From CAYQQJ01 sp964419935 (GTDB taxonomy: Bacteria; Pseudomonadota; Gammaproteobacteria; Pseudomonadales; Cellvibrionaceae): a stretch of DNA of 64,000 bases. Positions 22,527 to 30,709 of this stretch are shown here, in pieces. The translations under genes and the position numbers were made by a program. The stretch covers positions 124,001 to 188,000 of the forward strand of contig CAYQQJ010000001.1 of assembly GCA_964419935.1 (NCBI GenBank), in the 5' to 3' direction. Below the pieces are notes generated by a model that saw only the letters and a program-made list of their open reading frames with translations, did no database searches and was not told the origin of the DNA. Every line of letters starts with the position of its first letter. Position 1 is the first letter of the stretch.

Positions 22527-25418
22527 TCAATCTTGATAAGCCTCAGTACTCGGGCAAGAACAAATCAGGTTCCTATCCCCGTACACATTATCAATCCGGT
22601 TCACACTCGGCCAAACCTTGTGGTCTTTCAAATAAGGTAAAGGTCGAGCCGCTTGTTCGCGGGTATAAGGCCGTGTCCATTCTGTATCCATTACGTCGTC
22701 CACCGTGTGCGGCGCTTTCACCAGCGGGTTGTTGTCCGCGGGGTATTCGCCGCTTTCTACGCGGGCGGCTTCTTCGCGGATGGCGATCATGGCGTCGCAG
22801 AAGCGGTCCAGTTCTTCCTGGCTTTCGCTTTCCGTCGGTTCAATCATCAGTGTACCGGCTACCGGGAAGGACATGGTGGGCGCGTGGAAGCCGAAATCCA
22901 TCAGGCGCTTGGCAATGTCTTCTTCCGTGATGCCGGAGGCTTCTTTGAGTGGACGCAGGTCCAGCAGACATTCATGGGCCACAAAACCATTGCGCCCGGT
23001 ATAGAGCACCGGGTAATGCTCGTTCAAACGCTTCGCGATGTAGTTGGCGTTGAGAATGGCGTATTCCGTGGCGTTTCTCACGCCTTCGGCACCCATCATG
23101 CGGATGTACATCCAGCTGATGGGTAGAATGCTGGCAGAGCCCCAGGGTGCTGCGGAAATGGTGCCGCTTTCTGCCGCGGTGCCGGGCACGGGCTGCAAGG
23201 GGTGTGACGGCAGAAAGGGCGCCAAGTGGGATTTCACACCAATAGGCCCCATGCCGGGACCACCGCCGCCGTGGGGAATACAGAAGGTTTTATGCAGGTT
23301 GAGGTGAGATACGTCGCCGCCGAATTCGCCGGGTGCTGCCAGGCCGACCAACGCATTCATGTTCGCGCCGTCGATATATACCTGCCCACCAACGCCGTGT
23401 ACCAGGCTGCATATTTCACGCACGTTTTCTTCGAACACACCGTGGGTCGACGGGTAGGTAATCATGATGGCGGCAACGGTTTCACCGTATTGCTCGATTC
23501 TGGCCTGCAGGTCTGCGGTATCCACGTTGCCGTTGGCATCACAGCCGACCACGACAACTTTCATACCGGCCATTTGCGCGGAGGCGGGGTTGGTGCCGTG
23601 AGCGGACGAGGGAATCAGGCAGATATTCCTGTGCTGTTGGCCTGTGCTTTCAAAATATTTTTTGATGGCGAGCAGCCCCGCATATTCACCCTGAGAGCCG
23701 GCGTTGGGCTGCAGGCTGATGGCATCATAGCCGGTGCAGGCTTTGAGCATATCCTGTAATTGCTCAAACAGTTCGCTGTAACCCTGGGCTTGTTCCAGCG
23801 GCGCAAACGGATGCATGCGACCAAACTCGGGCCAGGTGACGGGGATCATTTCCGCGGTGGCATTGAGCTTCATGGTGCAGGAGCCGAGTGGAATCATCGC
23901 GTGGTTCAGGGCGATGTCGCGGGATTCCAGGCGCTTCAAATAGCGCAGCATTTCCGTTTCGGAATGATATTGGGAAAACACCGGGTGGGTCAGGAACTCG
24001 GTTTTGCGCACCACTTGCGCAGGAATGGCAAGCTGCTGCTGTGCGCGGCTTTCGAGTGTGTCCAGGTCTTGCGGGTGCTCGCCGCCGGCGAAAATGGCAA
24101 GCAGTTCCAGCACGTCCTGACTGGTCGTTGTTTCGTTGAGGCTGATAGACAAGGCGCCCAAACCGACCAAACGCAGGTTGATGCCTTTGTCGAGCGCGCG
24201 TTGGTAGAGCGCTTTTTGGCTGTCACCAACGTCGACGGTGAGCGTGTCAAAATAATGTGCATGGGTGATTTTAACGCCCTGTGCTTTCAAACCTTCTGCC
24301 AGCATTTTGGTTAACAGGTGAATGCGCCCGGCGATGCGTTTGAGGCCTTCCGGGCCGTGGTACATGGCGTAGAACACGCTCATAACCGCGAGTAGCACTT
24401 GCGACGTACAGATGTTGGAGTTGGCTTTTTCCCGGCGAATATGTTGTTCGCGGGTTTGCATGGCCATGCGCAGGGCCTGCTTGCCCCGTGCGTCTATGGA
24501 TACGCCAATAATGCGGCCGGGAGCGGAGCGCTTGAATTTCTCGTGGAATGCGAAGAAGGCGGCGTGGGGGCCACCAAAACCCATGGGGATGCCAAAGCGC
24601 TGGTTGGTGCCGAGCACGATATCCGCGCCCATGCTACCGGGTGACTCGAGCATGACGAGGCTCATAATGTCCGCTGCGACGGTGACCAGTGCATCCTTAG
24701 TGTGGGCAATTTCGATTAGCGGGGCCAGGTCCTGCACTTCACCAGTGGTGCCGGGGTACTGCAAGAGCACGCCAAAATAGTCGGCATTTGTTAGTTCCGC
24801 TGCGTCGCCAAGGTGGATGTCAAAGCCAAAGTGTTCGGCGCGGGTTTTCACCACGGCCAGGGTCTGGGGGTGGACATCTTTCGCTACAAAAAAGGTATTG
24901 GAGCGGTTCTTTTTCGCCAGGCGCTTGCACATGGCCATGGCTTCCGCCGCTGCGGTGCCTTCGTCCAGCATAGAGGCGTTGGCCATTTCCATGCCGGTCA
25001 GGTCCATGACCATTTGCTGGAAATTGAGCAGTCCTTCCAGGCGTCCTTGGGCGATTTCCGGTTGATAGGGTGTGTAGGCGGTATACCAGCCGGGGTTTTC
25101 CAGCACGTTGCGCAGAATGACTGGCGGGGTATAGGTGTCATGGTAGCCCAGGCCAATGTAGCTTTTCAGCACCTGGTTTTTCTGTGCCAGTTGTTTCAGT
25201 TCTGCCAGGGCCTGATGTTCGTTGCACGCTGGTTGCAACGCCCGTGTGGTTTCCATGCGAATACTGCCGGGCACGGTTTTGCTGATCAGTTCTTCAACGG
25301 ACGCCAGCCCCAGCGTTGCCAGCATGTTGCTGGTCTGAGCGGCGTTTGGCCCAATGTGACGGTGGATGAATTCGCTGGCATTTTCCAGCGTCGCCAGGGT
25401 GGGGGCTTTGTCAGGCAT
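22527..25418 (-). CDS. gcvP: Glycine dehydrogenase (decarboxylating), P protein of the glycine cleavage system
   Basis: GcvP decarboxylates glycine with pyridoxal phosphate and passes the aminomethyl group to GcvH. The single-chain form (963 residues from ATG 25418; a longer frame from 25475 exists) has both halves: the N-terminal half with FIHRHIGP, GYHDTYTPPVILRN and GVLLQYPGTTGEVQD, and the C-terminal half with SCTMKLNATAEMIPVTWPEF and the PLP-lysine region HLNLHKTFCIPHGGGGPGMG. It is full length. gcvT and gcvH are not adjacent, but a gcvR-like regulator lies 2.5 kb upstream. No glycine riboswitch is evident. Confidence 0.97.
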   Translation of the reverse strand: MPDKAPTLATLENASEFIHRHIGPNAAQTSNMLATLGLASVEELISKTVPGSIRMETTRALQPACNEHQALAELKQLAQKNQVLKSYIGLGYHDTYTPPVILRNVLENPGWYTAYTPYQPEIAQGRLEGLLNFQQMVMDLTGMEMANASMLDEGTAAAEAMAMCKRLAKKNRSNTFFVAKDVHPQTLAVVKTRAEHFGFDIHLGDAAELTNADYFGVLLQYPGTTGEVQDLAPLIEIAHTKDALVTVAADIMSLVMLESPGSMGADIVLGTNQRFGIPMGFGGPHAAFFAFHEKFKRSAPGRIIGVSIDARGKQALRMAMQTREQHIRREKANSNICTSQVLLAVMSVFYAMYHGPEGLKRIAGRIHLLTKMLAEGLKAQGVKITHAHYFDTLTVDVGDSQKALYQRALDKGINLRLVGLGALSISLNETTTSQDVLELLAIFAGGEHPQDLDTLESRAQQQLAIPAQVVRKTEFLTHPVFSQYHSETEMLRYLKRLESRDIALNHAMIPLGSCTMKLNATAEMIPVTWPEFGRMHPFAPLEQAQGYSELFEQLQDMLKACTGYDAISLQPNAGSQGEYAGLLAIKKYFESTGQQHRNICLIPSSAHGTNPASAQMAGMKVVVVGCDANGNVDTADLQARIEQYGETVAAIMITYPSTHGVFEENVREICSLVHGVGGQVYIDGANMNALVGLAAPGEFGGDVSHLNLHKTFCIPHGGGGPGMGPIGVKSHLAPFLPSHPLQPVPGTAAESGTISAAPWGSASILPISWMYIRMMGAEGVRNATEYAILNANYIAKRLNEHYPVLYTGRNGFVAHECLLDLRPLKEASGITEEDIAKRLMDFGFHAPTMSFPVAGTLMIEPTESESQEELDRFCDAMIAIREEAARVESGEYPADNNPLVKAPHTVDDVMDTEWTRPYTREQAARPLPYLKDHKVWPSVNRIDNVYGDRNLICSCPSTEAYQD

Positions 25419-25545
25419 AATGGTGTCCGTAGTGGAGAAGGAGCGCAGAGCCAGCTGGTGACGCCAGTGGCTCATTCGGGGGGCGCAAGTCTAGCAATTG
25501 GTTAAATTTGGAGCAATGGGGAAAGTTGTTTGGAGGCTCCGATCC

Positions 25546-25652
25546 GTCCGCTATTGGGGTGAATGTTTCAGAAACGCGGTGAACACGTCCATGTGGCTCC
25601 GTCACGTCATCCCTGACGTGGCGGTTCTGAAACATTCACCCCAATAGCGGAC
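25546..25652. repeat. Long hairpin repeat, copy 1 (28-bp perfect arms, conserved core)
   Basis: The 28-bp arm 25546-25573 (GTCCGCTATTGGGG...) is the exact reverse complement of 25625-25652. The core between them reads ACGCGGTGAACACGTCC, ATGTGGCTCC, then a small stem with ATCCCT in its loop (CACGTC-ATCCCT-GACGTG). The same core recurs at 48917, 45148 and 27658 with different arms. It occupies most of the 322-bp gap upstream of gcvP, which otherwise shows nothing recognisable. Confidence 0.85.
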
Positions 25653-25740
25653 TCACTCCTTGGCGGTGCCGAGAGTTGTGAATCCTTTGGGGGCACTCGT
25701 TAGAAAGCAACGCAATAGTTAACCGAAAAGGCGGAGATGT

Positions 25741-26295
25741 ATGAAAGAAAAAATCGGCGGTTGGAAGCAGAAGTCCGTCAAGGTCATGTATGAGAACCCG
25801 TGGATTGAGGTGACGCATCAGGAAGTGGTGCGGCCGAACGGTTCAGAGGGTATTTACGGCGTAGTGCACTTCAAGGGTACCGCCGTGGGCGTGGTGCCCA
25901 TTGATGATGAGGGCAATACCTGGTTGGTGCGGCAGAGCCGCTATACGCTGGATGACTACACCTGGGAAATCCCCGAGGGTGGGGCCAAGGCGGGTGAGGA
26001 TACCAAGGAAACCGCCGGTCGAGAGTTGGAGGAGGAAATCGGAATTCGTGCGCGCAACATACGCGAGCTGATGCGTATGCATTTATCGAATTCGGTTACT
26101 GATGAGTTGGCGATTGTTTATGTGGCGGAGGATCTGCACCCGGGCACCCAGCAGTTGGACCCCACAGAAGATATCGAAGTGATGAAGTTGCCGTTGATGG
26201 AAGCCGTGGAGATGGTCAAGCGGGGGGAGATTACGGATGCGATATCGGTCGCGGTATTATTGCGGTTGGCTCTCGAAGCGGGAGAAGATTTATAA
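25741..26295 (+). CDS. Nudix hydrolase, ADP-ribose pyrophosphatase-like
   Basis: The Nudix box is complete: GGAKAGEDTKETAGRELEEE followed by IGI, fitting GX5EX7REUXEEXGU, so a Mg-dependent nucleoside-diphosphate-X hydrolase is expected. The 184-residue length, the N-terminal WIEVTHQEVVRPNG strand and LVRQSRYTLDDYTWEIPEGG match ADP-ribose pyrophosphatase (NudF-like) and GDP-mannose/ADPR enzymes. Substrate is not fixed by the sequence. A heptamer repeat array overlaps its stop codon. Confidence 0.88.
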   Translation: MKEKIGGWKQKSVKVMYENPWIEVTHQEVVRPNGSEGIYGVVHFKGTAVGVVPIDDEGNTWLVRQSRYTLDDYTWEIPEGGAKAGEDTKETAGRELEEEIGIRARNIRELMRMHLSNSVTDELAIVYVAEDLHPGTQQLDPTEDIEVMKLPLMEAVEMVKRGEITDAISVAVLLRLALEAGEDL

Positions 26296-26377
26296 GCCGC
26301 AAGCCGCAAGCCGCAAGCCGCAAGCCGCAAGCCGCAAGCCGCAAGCCGCAAGCCGCAAGATGAAAGATGAAAGATGA
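26294..26377 (+). repeat. Heptamer tandem array after the Nudix gene (9 x AAGCCGC, 3 x AAGATGA)
   Basis: Nine exact copies of AAGCCGC (26294-26356) run straight into three copies of AAGATGA (26357-26377) and then AAGGG. The register stays at seven bases throughout. The array begins within the Nudix stop codon and ends 49 bp before the FAD monooxygenase start. It is the longest of several heptamer arrays in this window. Confidence 0.95.
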
Positions 26378-26426
26378 AAGGGAAAAAGTGGCCGGACTGT
26401 TATCTTTACGAAATTCTAGGACGCTG

Positions 26427-27542
26427 ATGAAAAAAATATTAATAGTTGGTGGTGGCATTGCGGGTTTGGCAATGTTCAGGGCATTGCGCGGTTCTTCTTT
26501 TGAGGTAGACGTTGTTGAGAAGGCTGCGGGTTGGCCGGAAGGTGGTGCGGGTATTTGCTTGCCCGCCAATGCGGTGGCTGGAATGGAGCGGCTGGGGTTG
26601 AAGGAGGCGCTTCTCGCGCAGGCGCACCAGGTAAATAGCGTAACTTATGCCGATTGTCACGGACGCCCGTTGAGCGCGGCTTCGTTGTTGGAACCACCGT
26701 TGAATGTTCAGCCTTTTGTGGCTTTACCGCGCGCAGCGTTATTCAGGATTCTGCGGGAGGGTTTAGAGCACGCAGTGCAATTTGCCACTTGGCCGGAGTC
26801 GATAGAGACAACTGATAATGGCGTTTGGGTGCGCTTCAATACTGATGAAAATCGAGTTTACGATCTTGTTGTTGGTGCGGATGGAATTCATTCAAGCGTG
26901 CGCCAAATGATGTTCGCTGATGGCGGAACTCAAGATCTCGGTGTTACCTGTTGGCGTTTCGTTTATGAAAAACCCGCTCACGACATAGAGCCAGTCTACA
27001 TGGTCGGTGGTCACGATGCGTTCATGTTTTATCCCATGAGCAAGGATTTGTTGTATTGCTACGCACAGGTTGGCGATAAATCCGGTGCATTGTTGGACGG
27101 CAGTGCGTGCACGCATTTGCACAAGCATTTTTCTGCCTACTGCGCTTCGGTACGTGAGGCCATTGCGGCAACGGACGATGGAAGTATCACGGTCGGCCGC
27201 TTGGAGTCCGTGGTCTCACGTGCGGTGGTCACCAACGGCGTCGCGCTGATCGGTGATGCTTTACATGGTTGTCCGCCCAACTTGCAGCAGGGCGTCGCCA
27301 TGGCACTGGAGGATGTGTTTTGTTTAGCCGATTGTTTGAACACGGGTGATATTGATCAAGCATTAGCGCAATTCAAACAAAACCGGCAGGACAGAATTCA
27401 TTGGGTGATTGAGCAGTCAAATAAAATCATCGAATTGGCCGGTATTGGCAAAACGGCGCCGGGGCGGTGGTTGCGAAATCGCATGATTCGCAAGCAGGGC
27501 CCTGCCAATGTGAATGGTTGGAAGAAGTTGTTGGCTGGGTAG
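26427..27542 (+). CDS. FAD-dependent monooxygenase (UbiH / PHBH-fold class A)
   Basis: The true start is ATG 26427 (MKKILIVGGGIAGLAMFRAL), giving the Rossmann GxGxxG motif at the N-terminus; the longer frame from 26367 reads through the repeat array. Also present are the DG motif (VVGADGIHSSVRQMM) and the GD motif (ALIGDALHGCPPNLQQGVAMALED), which define group A flavin hydroxylases using NAD(P)H and O2. The 371-residue length is normal. Substrate is unknown; no biosynthetic neighbours give a hint. Confidence 0.85.
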   Translation: MKKILIVGGGIAGLAMFRALRGSSFEVDVVEKAAGWPEGGAGICLPANAVAGMERLGLKEALLAQAHQVNSVTYADCHGRPLSAASLLEPPLNVQPFVALPRAALFRILREGLEHAVQFATWPESIETTDNGVWVRFNTDENRVYDLVVGADGIHSSVRQMMFADGGTQDLGVTCWRFVYEKPAHDIEPVYMVGGHDAFMFYPMSKDLLYCYAQVGDKSGALLDGSACTHLHKHFSAYCASVREAIAATDDGSITVGRLESVVSRAVVTNGVALIGDALHGCPPNLQQGVAMALEDVFCLADCLNTGDIDQALAQFKQNRQDRIHWVIEQSNKIIELAGIGKTAPGRWLRNRMIRKQGPANVNGWKKLLAG

Positions 27543-27567
27543 CGGACCGCCCAGCGACTCGCTAATA

Positions 27568-27818
27568 ACTCAAGTTTCGGAGTTCGCGGCAATTTTTTTC
27601 CTAACCAAACAGGTAAAGAATGCAGCAGGTGGATACGCCACAGTGGTGATGCAGGGGGAGAGCTTCTAAAACCGTCACAAGAGGGACCTTGTGCCGGAGC
27701 CTACAAGGACGTATTTACGGCGTTTTTAGAAGCTCTCACGCTGTAGCACCACACCTTGCTTACGAAGAGCTTAACTTCAGCACACAATAAACTGTAATCC
27801 AACTCCGAAACTTGAGTT
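27568..27818. repeat. Nested palindrome: outer 17-bp arms enclosing hairpin repeat copy 4 (27658-27737)
   Basis: ACTCAAGTTTCGGAGTT (27568-27584) pairs exactly with AACTCCGAAACTTGAGT (27801-27817). Inside, GAGAGCTTCTAAAA (27658-27671) pairs with TTTTAGAAGCTCTC (27724-27737), and imperfect pairing extends outward (CAGTGGTGATGCAG with CTGTAGCACCACACC). The central core, read on the minus strand, is CGCCGTAAATACGTCC, TTGTAGGCTCC and a stem with TCCCT in the loop, clearly the core of the other hairpin repeats. It fills the 350-bp gap between the monooxygenase and gcvR; no gene is seen there. Confidence 0.8.
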
Positions 27819-27893
27819 AAATAAGAGGGCTCTGCTGGTCTATGCGTCGGATGGCACCGCTCGTGGAACTCGCGGTTTATGCCGACCTACGGT

Positions 27894-28409
27894 TTATTCG
27901 ATTTTGACGTCGATGGCCAGGGAATCGGCAATTTCGTCCAGCTGATCCAACAGTTTGTCCCAGTCGGTGCCCTCGGGCACGCTCAGGGTTCCCTCGGCTT
28001 CGAACATGGGCTCGCCGCTATGGGGCACGCTTGAGTAGTGGGTATTCAGCTCTTCCACGTTGATGTGGTAATGGGCGAATGCCTGGGAAATTTCATACAC
28101 AATGCCGGCTTTGTCCGGGCCTACTGCAGTGAAGGCAGCGGTTTTGGCTGTTGGATCCAGGGCTTTTTCGTCCGCATTGTCGACTACTGCCTTGATGCCC
28201 TGGGCGCTTAGTGCGGCCAATGCCTTGCAGAGTGACTCGCGCTCCTGTGTGCTGACGGCGACCCGAATAACGCCGGCAAACTTTCCCGCCAACTGCGCGA
28301 GACGGCTTTCCAGCCAGTTGCCGCCGTTTGCTGAAATGGCGTTGGCGAGGGCTTTGACGACACCGGGTTTGTCGTCACTGATAACGCTGATAATCAGATG
28401 TTCAGTCAT
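27894..28409 (-). CDS. gcvR: Glycine cleavage system regulator-like protein with tandem ACT domains
   Basis: The 171-residue protein is two ACT domains: LIISVISDDKPGVVKALANA (first) and AAFTAVGPDKAGIVYEISQA (second), each with the beta-alpha-beta-beta-alpha-beta pattern and the glycine after the first strand used for amino-acid binding. This is the GcvR architecture: in Escherichia coli GcvR inhibits GcvA when glycine is low. The gcvP gene 2.5 kb away supports the link. GcvA is not in the window. Confidence 0.82.
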   Translation of the reverse strand: MTEHLIISVISDDKPGVVKALANAISANGGNWLESRLAQLAGKFAGVIRVAVSTQERESLCKALAALSAQGIKAVVDNADEKALDPTAKTAAFTAVGPDKAGIVYEISQAFAHYHINVEELNTHYSSVPHSGEPMFEAEGTLSVPEGTDWDKLLDQLDEIADSLAIDVKIE

Positions 28410-28574
28410 GCAGGTGCTCCTGCTGTTGGAGTTGTGGTGTGACTCGTCTTTGAACCGGATTATAACGTAAGTGCCGCGGTCAAAATCTACGTTCGTGATA
28501 CATCTCCCGTTGCGAGGGCCGGCCCGCTCGTTTAAGGTTGCGCTCCCTGTGTTCTATTGTGATCGGTATTTTCT

Positions 28575-28817
28575 ATGATTATTCCACCCGAGCAACTGAG
28601 TGAGGATGCACTGCAAGGCGTGCTGGAAGAATACATCGGGCGTGAGGGGACCGACTACGGCATGCTGGAGCTGAGCCTTAAAGACAAAGTGGCACGCCTT
28701 CGGCCGCAGGTGATGCGTGGCGACGTGTTGATCATCTTTGATGAATTCCTCGAAACACTGACCCTGGTGCGACGGGAAGATCTCAAACAGTGGCAACAGG
28801 ATGGCGGTCATGAGTAA
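28575..28817 (+). CDS. yheU: YheU family protein (UPF0270)
   Basis: The 80-residue protein starts MIIPPEQLSEDALQGVLEEY and continues REGTDYGMLELSLKDKV and QVMRGDVLIIFDEFLET, a near-standard YheU sequence. It is a small cytoplasmic protein of unknown function, often encoded beside hydrolase genes as here. Its stop codon overlaps the start of the next gene by eight bases. Confidence 0.92.
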   Translation: MIIPPEQLSEDALQGVLEEYIGREGTDYGMLELSLKDKVARLRPQVMRGDVLIIFDEFLETLTLVRREDLKQWQQDGGHE

Positions 28818-29502
28818 CACGCGGCACAGTTGCGAGATTGGAGGCACTCAATGTCTGATCAGCAGGCCGCAGCAGCCAACGGCGCGTCTGGTTTTGGCTC
28901 ACGGAGCGGGTGCGGCGATGGACAGCCCGTTCATGGAGCGGATGGCCGCGTTGCTGTGTGAGCAATCGCTGGAAGTTATTCGGTTCGAGTTTCCGTACAT
29001 GGCCAGGCGGCGACAATCGGGTCGCCGATCGCCGCCGGATAGAACACCGGTCCTGCTGGACACCTGGCGGCAAATAATTGAGGCGCTGACATCGGTAAAG
29101 CCAGAATCAGAGATAGCACTGAACCCCAATCTGCCACTGTTTATCGGCGGCAAATCCATGGGCGGGCGTATGGCGACCATGGCAGCGGCGTTGCCGGATG
29201 CTCCGCCAGTTAGAGGTGTTATCTGCCTCGGTTACCCATTTCATCCGCAGGGCAAGCCGGAAAAGCTGCGTACGGAACACCTGGCCGAGATGGCGATACC
29301 TACGCTGATAGTACAAGGCACGCGGGATCCACTGGGCAAGCAGGACGAAGTAGCGGCTTACCCACTGTCCGCCGCGATTTCTCTGGCGTGGATCGAAACT
29401 GGTGACCACGACCTCAAGCCGCTGCAGAAAAGCGGGCTGACACATGAGGACTGTTTGAGTCAGGCGGCTGCCCATGTAGCCGCGTTCGTTCAGTCAATTT
29501 AG
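28810..29502 (+). CDS. Alpha/beta-hydrolase of the KANL3/TEX30 family
   Basis: The protein has LVLAHGAGAAMDSPFM (oxyanion), the nucleophile elbow GGKSMGGRMATM, a C-terminal TLIVQGTRDPLG (Asp) and ETGDHDLKPLQKSG (His). This is the bacterial KANL3/TEX30-like hydrolase pattern seen next to yheU in gammaproteobacteria. ATG 28810 has AGGA nine bases before it; ATG 28801 is a slightly longer alternative. Overlap with yheU implies cotranscription. Substrate unknown. Confidence 0.82.
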   Translation: MSNTRHSCEIGGTQCLISRPQQPTARLVLAHGAGAAMDSPFMERMAALLCEQSLEVIRFEFPYMARRRQSGRRSPPDRTPVLLDTWRQIIEALTSVKPESEIALNPNLPLFIGGKSMGGRMATMAAALPDAPPVRGVICLGYPFHPQGKPEKLRTEHLAEMAIPTLIVQGTRDPLGKQDEVAAYPLSAAISLAWIETGDHDLKPLQKSGLTHEDCLSQAAAHVAAFVQSI

Positions 29503-29560
29503 TTACCCTTGAACGCCATTAACTCGTTCCTTACTCCATCCATTACGAAAGACGACTGCA

Positions 29561-30613
29561 ATGGAATTATTTTTGGCCTGCCGGGCCGGTTTTGAAAAAG
29601 AAGTGGCTGCGGAAATTACCGACCTGGTTGCACAGTTTGATGTGCAGGGGTTCGTGAAGGCGAAAGATGGCGACGGCTTCGCGCGCTTCGTCGGTTTCGA
29701 CCCTAAAGAGTTGCTGCGACTGATGCACAAGCTGCGGTTCAGTGACCTTATCTTTATACGTCAGTGGTGCATTACTGAAGGTCTGCAGGAGAATTTGCCT
29801 CAGGGCGACCGGGTGGCACCGCTACTACAAGCGGCGCTGGAATTGCCGGCGACGTCGCAGATGATGGTCGAGCCGCTGGATACCAACGAAGGCAAATCCC
29901 TTGGTGGGCTGGGCCGTAGTATTTCTCGTCATTTGCAGCGGGATTTGGAGGCGCGAGGCCACTGGCAGCGCAAGAGTCCCTGGCAGATGCAGCTGGTGTT
30001 CCTCAGTGGCGACAGCGCGTTTGTTGGTGCCAGCTTGATTGCCAACAGCGCCCAGTCCCCCGGTGGCATCGTGCGTTTGCGTGTGCCGAAGTCAGCGCCG
30101 AGCCGGGCGACGCTAAAGCTGGAAGAGGCCTGGCATCATTTTATTCCCCGCCATGAGTGGGATGAACGGTTGCGCGGCGGTATGCGCGCTGTGGATCTGG
30201 GCGCGGCTCCCGGCGGCTGGACCTGGCAGCTGGTGAATAAAAGCTTGTGGGTGGACGCCGTGGACAATGGCCCGATGGACAAGGATTTGATGGAATCGGG
30301 TTTGGTGAAGCACCATCAGACCGACGGCTTTCGCTACCAGCCGGCGCGCCCGGTGGATTGGCTAGTCTGCGATATCGCCGACAAGCCGTCGCGAGTGGCT
30401 GCCATGATTGGCTTATGGGGTGCCAACCAGTGGTGTCGGGAAGCCATCTTCAATCTGAAATTGCCCATGAAACAACGCTACCTGGCGGTACAGGAATGTC
30501 GCGAGCGGATCGAGACGATGCTCGCAGAAGCGGGGGTGGAATTTATCAGTCTGCGTTTCAAGCAGCTTTATCACGACCGGGAAGAAGTTACCGGGCATTT
30601 GCGTTTGCGCTGA
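29561..30613 (+). CDS. rlmM: 23S rRNA 2'-O-ribose C2498 methyltransferase
   Basis: RlmM methylates the ribose of C2498 in 23S rRNA with S-adenosylmethionine. The 350-residue protein has an N-terminal THUMP-like part (ELFLACRAGFEKEVAAEI, FSDLIFIRQW) and a Rossmann-like RrmJ methyltransferase fold with AVDLGAAPGGWTWQLV (SAM motif I), WLVCDIADKPSRVA, and NLKLPMKQRY carrying the catalytic Lys. Length and motifs match the Escherichia coli enzyme (formerly YgdE). Confidence 0.95.
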   Translation: MELFLACRAGFEKEVAAEITDLVAQFDVQGFVKAKDGDGFARFVGFDPKELLRLMHKLRFSDLIFIRQWCITEGLQENLPQGDRVAPLLQAALELPATSQMMVEPLDTNEGKSLGGLGRSISRHLQRDLEARGHWQRKSPWQMQLVFLSGDSAFVGASLIANSAQSPGGIVRLRVPKSAPSRATLKLEEAWHHFIPRHEWDERLRGGMRAVDLGAAPGGWTWQLVNKSLWVDAVDNGPMDKDLMESGLVKHHQTDGFRYQPARPVDWLVCDIADKPSRVAAMIGLWGANQWCREAIFNLKLPMKQRYLAVQECRERIETMLAEAGVEFISLRFKQLYHDREEVTGHLRLR

Positions 30614-30644
30614 ATACGCCCATTCCCGGCTCGACTGGTGAACA

Positions 30645-30662
30645 ACGTCATATAGCTGTCAC
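30645..30662 (+). promoter_or_regulatory. Pho box upstream of the PstS-OmpA gene
   Basis: ACGTCAT, four bases, CTGTCAC: two heptamers spaced by 11 bp as in PhoB sites (consensus CTGTCAT-N4-CTGTCAT). The second is near perfect. A weaker third copy (TTGACCC) follows at the same spacing. The position, 48 bp before the start codon, fits an activator site and predicts induction on phosphate limitation. Confidence 0.75.
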
Positions 30663-30664
30663 AT

Positions 30665-30708
30665 ATTGACCCTAATGTGCGCGAGATAAATCACTAATAA
30701 GGGTCAAT
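30665..30708 (+). promoter_or_regulatory. Leader inverted repeat enclosing the ribosome binding site of the PstS-OmpA gene
   Basis: ATTGACCCT (30665-30673) is the exact complement of AGGGTCAAT (30700-30708). The second arm includes the AAGGG Shine-Dalgarno sequence and ends two bases before the ATG. In RNA the stem would hide the ribosome binding site. As DNA it could equally be an operator palindrome. Confidence 0.45.
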
Positions 30709-30709
30709 T

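Noticed and set aside
25419..25545. Possible glycine riboswitch upstream of gcvP
   Set aside because: I found no tandem aptamer-like conserved blocks; the region upstream is largely the hairpin repeat.
26294..26377. Heptamer array as a CRISPR array
   Set aside because: Units are 7 bp with no spacers, and no cas genes are present.
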